Source: JBBQHX01 sp038324385
GTDB taxonomy: Bacteria; Gemmatimonadota; Gemmatimonadetes; Gemmatimonadales; Gemmatimonadaceae
Direction of reading: 5' to 3'
Assembly (NCBI GenBank): GCA_038324385.1
Contig: JBBQHX010000060.1
Coordinates: forward strand, 1 to 16,015
DNA: 16,015 nt
Shown here: piece by piece, positions 14,460-16,015 of the stretch
Layout of the letters: every line of letters starts with the position of its first letter
Position numbering within the stretch: the stretch's first letter is position 1
Notes under the pieces: generated by a model
What the model was told of the DNA's origin: nothing
The model's input: the letters and a program-made list of their open reading frames with translations, nothing else
Databases searched by the model: none
Position numbers and translations under genes: made by a program

Positions 14460-15997
14460 CGCCTGTTGTCCCCGCGACGTACGATCCGATCCGCCGGTGG
14501 GCGCGCGAGACGCCGCACGCAATGGCGCTGGTCGACCGGGCGCGCGGCGTGCGTCTGGACTACGCCGCACTCGACCTCGCCGCCGATCAGTGGGCCGCAT
14601 GGATGCACGAAGCCGGCGTTCGCGTCGGGGATCGCGTTGCCGTGCTCGCGGGGAACCGACACGAGATCATCACGCTGTTCTTCGCTTGCGCACGCCTCGG
14701 CACGGCACTGGTCCCTCTGAACTGGCGCCTCACATCCGCCGAGTTGGCACCGCTCGTCGCCGACGCCTCAGCCGCGCTACTCGTGACCGATGCGCGCTTT
14801 CGTGACACGGCGCGCGAGCTCTGCCCGCTGTCGACTCCGCTGCTCGACCTGGACGGCCCCGATGCGCTGGCGATCGCGCGCGCCGAGCCTGACGCGAGCT
14901 GCCACGGGGACGTCGACGCCGACACGCCGCTACTGATTCTCTACACGTCAGGCACGACGGGACGGGCCAAGGGCGCGGTGCTGCCGCATCGCCAGCTCGT
15001 GCACAACGCGATCGCGACAACCACCGCATGGCGTCTCGACGAGACCGACATCGTTCCGGTCTCGACGCCGCTCTTCCACACGGGAGGGTGGAACGTGTTC
15101 GCCACCCCGATCTGGTTCGTCGGCGGCACGGTGATCCTCTTCGACGGCTTCGATCCGGGCGACTTCCTCGCGGGGATGGCCGCCGAGCGGTGCACCGTGG
15201 CCTTCGGCGTGCCGACGCAGCTCGTCATGTTGCTCGAGCACCCGTTGTGGCACGATGCGCTACCGGCGCTTCGCGGCTGGATCAGTGGTGGTGCGCCCTG
15301 CCCCGCCCCGGTTGCCGCACGCGTCCGGGCGTCGGGATACCCCTTTCGCGAAGGATACGGGCTGACGGAGTGCGGCCCGAACTGCTTCACGATCACCGAC
15401 GCCGAGTCTGCGTCGCGTCCGGGCGTCGTCGGCTGGCCGGTTCCCTTCCTCGAGATGCGGCTGATCGGGCCCGACGGCGACGAGGTGGCCGATGACGAGG
15501 TCGGTGAGCTGCTGCTGCGAGGGCCGCAACGATTCACCGGCTACCTGCATGACCCTGCCCGCACCGCCGAGGCCCTCGCCGCCGACGGTTGGCTTCGGAC
15601 GGGCGATCTCGGGCGGCGGCACGAGGACGGTGCCTACGCGATTGTCGGCCGGCGCAAGGAGATGTTCATCTCCGGCGGCGAGAACGTCTATCCCGCCGAG
15701 GTGGAAGCTGCCCTGGCCGACTGTCCGGGCGTCGCCGAGGTGGTCGTCGTCGGGGTTCCGCATGCGCGTTGGGGGGAAGTCGGGTGCGCGTTCGTGCAGC
15801 CCCATCCTGGCGCGCGATTCGACGATACAGCGTTGTTGCTGCACGCGCGGCAGCGCCTGGCCGGCTACAAGGTTCCAAAGTCCGTCGTCATCCTGGACGC
15901 GCTGCCGCGGCTCGGATCAGGGAAGCCCGATCGCCGGCAGCTCACGCGCATCGCGGCCGAGCCTAACGCTGCCTCACGCCACGCCCTCGTTGACTGA
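14456..15997 (+). CDS. Acyl-CoA synthetase (AMP-forming), FadD3/feruloyl-CoA-synthetase-like
   Basis: A 513-residue ANL-superfamily ligase, shorter than and of a different subgroup from the synthetase at 6836. Motifs: P-loop TSGTTGRAK (164-172), 'PLFHTGGWN' (205-213), YGLTE (301-305), RTGD (381-384), the hinge 'GRRKEMFISGGENVYPAEVE' (398-417), and C-terminal catalytic Lys490 in 'GSGKPDRRQL'. The GGENVYPAEVE form is common among medium-chain, aromatic and steroid-side-chain CoA ligases rather than long-chain ones. It converts a free acid to its CoA thioester in the cytosol. The ATGA overlap with the esterase gene suggests that it handles the esterase product after uptake. Ribosome site: only a GAGG 11 bases upstream, so it may rely on coupling to the gene before it. 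The specificity is not readable from sequence. Confidence 0.93.
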   Translation: MTPVVPATYDPIRRWARETPHAMALVDRARGVRLDYAALDLAADQWAAWMHEAGVRVGDRVAVLAGNRHEIITLFFACARLGTALVPLNWRLTSAELAPLVADASAALLVTDARFRDTARELCPLSTPLLDLDGPDALAIARAEPDASCHGDVDADTPLLILYTSGTTGRAKGAVLPHRQLVHNAIATTTAWRLDETDIVPVSTPLFHTGGWNVFATPIWFVGGTVILFDGFDPGDFLAGMAAERCTVAFGVPTQLVMLLEHPLWHDALPALRGWISGGAPCPAPVAARVRASGYPFREGYGLTECGPNCFTITDAESASRPGVVGWPVPFLEMRLIGPDGDEVADDEVGELLLRGPQRFTGYLHDPARTAEALAADGWLRTGDLGRRHEDGAYAIVGRRKEMFISGGENVYPAEVEAALADCPGVAEVVVVGVPHARWGEVGCAFVQPHPGARFDDTALLLHARQRLAGYKVPKSVVILDALPRLGSGKPDRRQLTRIAAEPNAASRHALVD

Positions 15998-16001
15998 TGC
16001 C

Positions 16002-16015
16002 ATGCCCGTGATGAT
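16002..16015 (+). other. Possible start of a further gene, cut by the window end
   Basis: An ATG at 16002 follows the synthetase stop by 4 bases and reads MPVM before the window ends. The tight spacing would fit one more operon member, but there is no Shine-Dalgarno and only 14 bases are visible, so it is only a possibility. Confidence 0.2.

Noticed and set aside
1..16015. Mobile element, phage, CRISPR, toxin-antitoxin or defence genes
   Set aside because: No transposase, integrase, direct-repeat array, tRNA edge or small toxin-antitoxin gene pair was seen, and composition appears even apart from the short AT-rich promoter at 4641-4710.

Overview
This window is high-GC (about 70% by eye) DNA from a Gram-negative, TonB-using bacterium. 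A TonB-dependent receptor with a carboxypeptidase-like regulatory domain, a lipoprotein beta-propeller with a typical 'GSGPGEM' loop, a PDZ-bearing M61 peptidase and very dense GC-rich coding together resemble Gemmatimonadota. That assignment is inference from gene style; no rRNA or other phylogenetic marker is present. No tRNA, rRNA, IS element, integrase or CRISPR array was seen, and no gap between genes exceeds 130 bases.

Left part (1-4629), housekeeping or accessory genes. The 3' end of an M61 glycyl-aminopeptidase-type gene runs rightward. It converges on a minus-strand group: a PhnB-like VOC protein, a serine beta-lactamase-family hydrolase (probable lipoprotein), and a voltage-gated-type K+ channel with a C-terminal zinc ribbon. 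Divergent from the channel is a 6-bladed beta-propeller lipoprotein.

Right part (4630-15997), one apparent functional locus, all on the plus strand. It starts with a TTGACA promoter element and two palindromic operator-like sites 21 bp apart, directly against the start codon of a LacI-family regulator. The regulator is followed, with each junction overlapping by 1-8 bases, by an unusual ketoacyl-ACP synthase III homologue, a long-chain-type acyl-CoA synthetase, a four-helix membrane protein of unknown family and a sodium:solute symporter (SSS). After 130 bases comes a TonB-dependent receptor. After another 98 bases, which hold a strong stem-loop, come a PHB-depolymerase/feruloyl-esterase-type lipoprotein and a second acyl-CoA synthetase that overlap by 4 bases.

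Read together, the right part looks like an uptake and activation route for an ester-linked or oligomeric acid. The esterase would release or trim it, the TonB receptor take it across the outer membrane, the SSS protein across the inner membrane, and the ligases activate it to a CoA thioester. The KAS III homologue keeps its nucleophilic Cys but lacks the canonical His and Asn, so its reaction is uncertain. The substrate is not known; a hydroxyalkanoate or aromatic acid is a guess.

A separate observation is that the octamer GCCTGACG occurs 20 times by hand count (15 on plus, 5 on minus), well above chance, in all reading frames and also outside genes.
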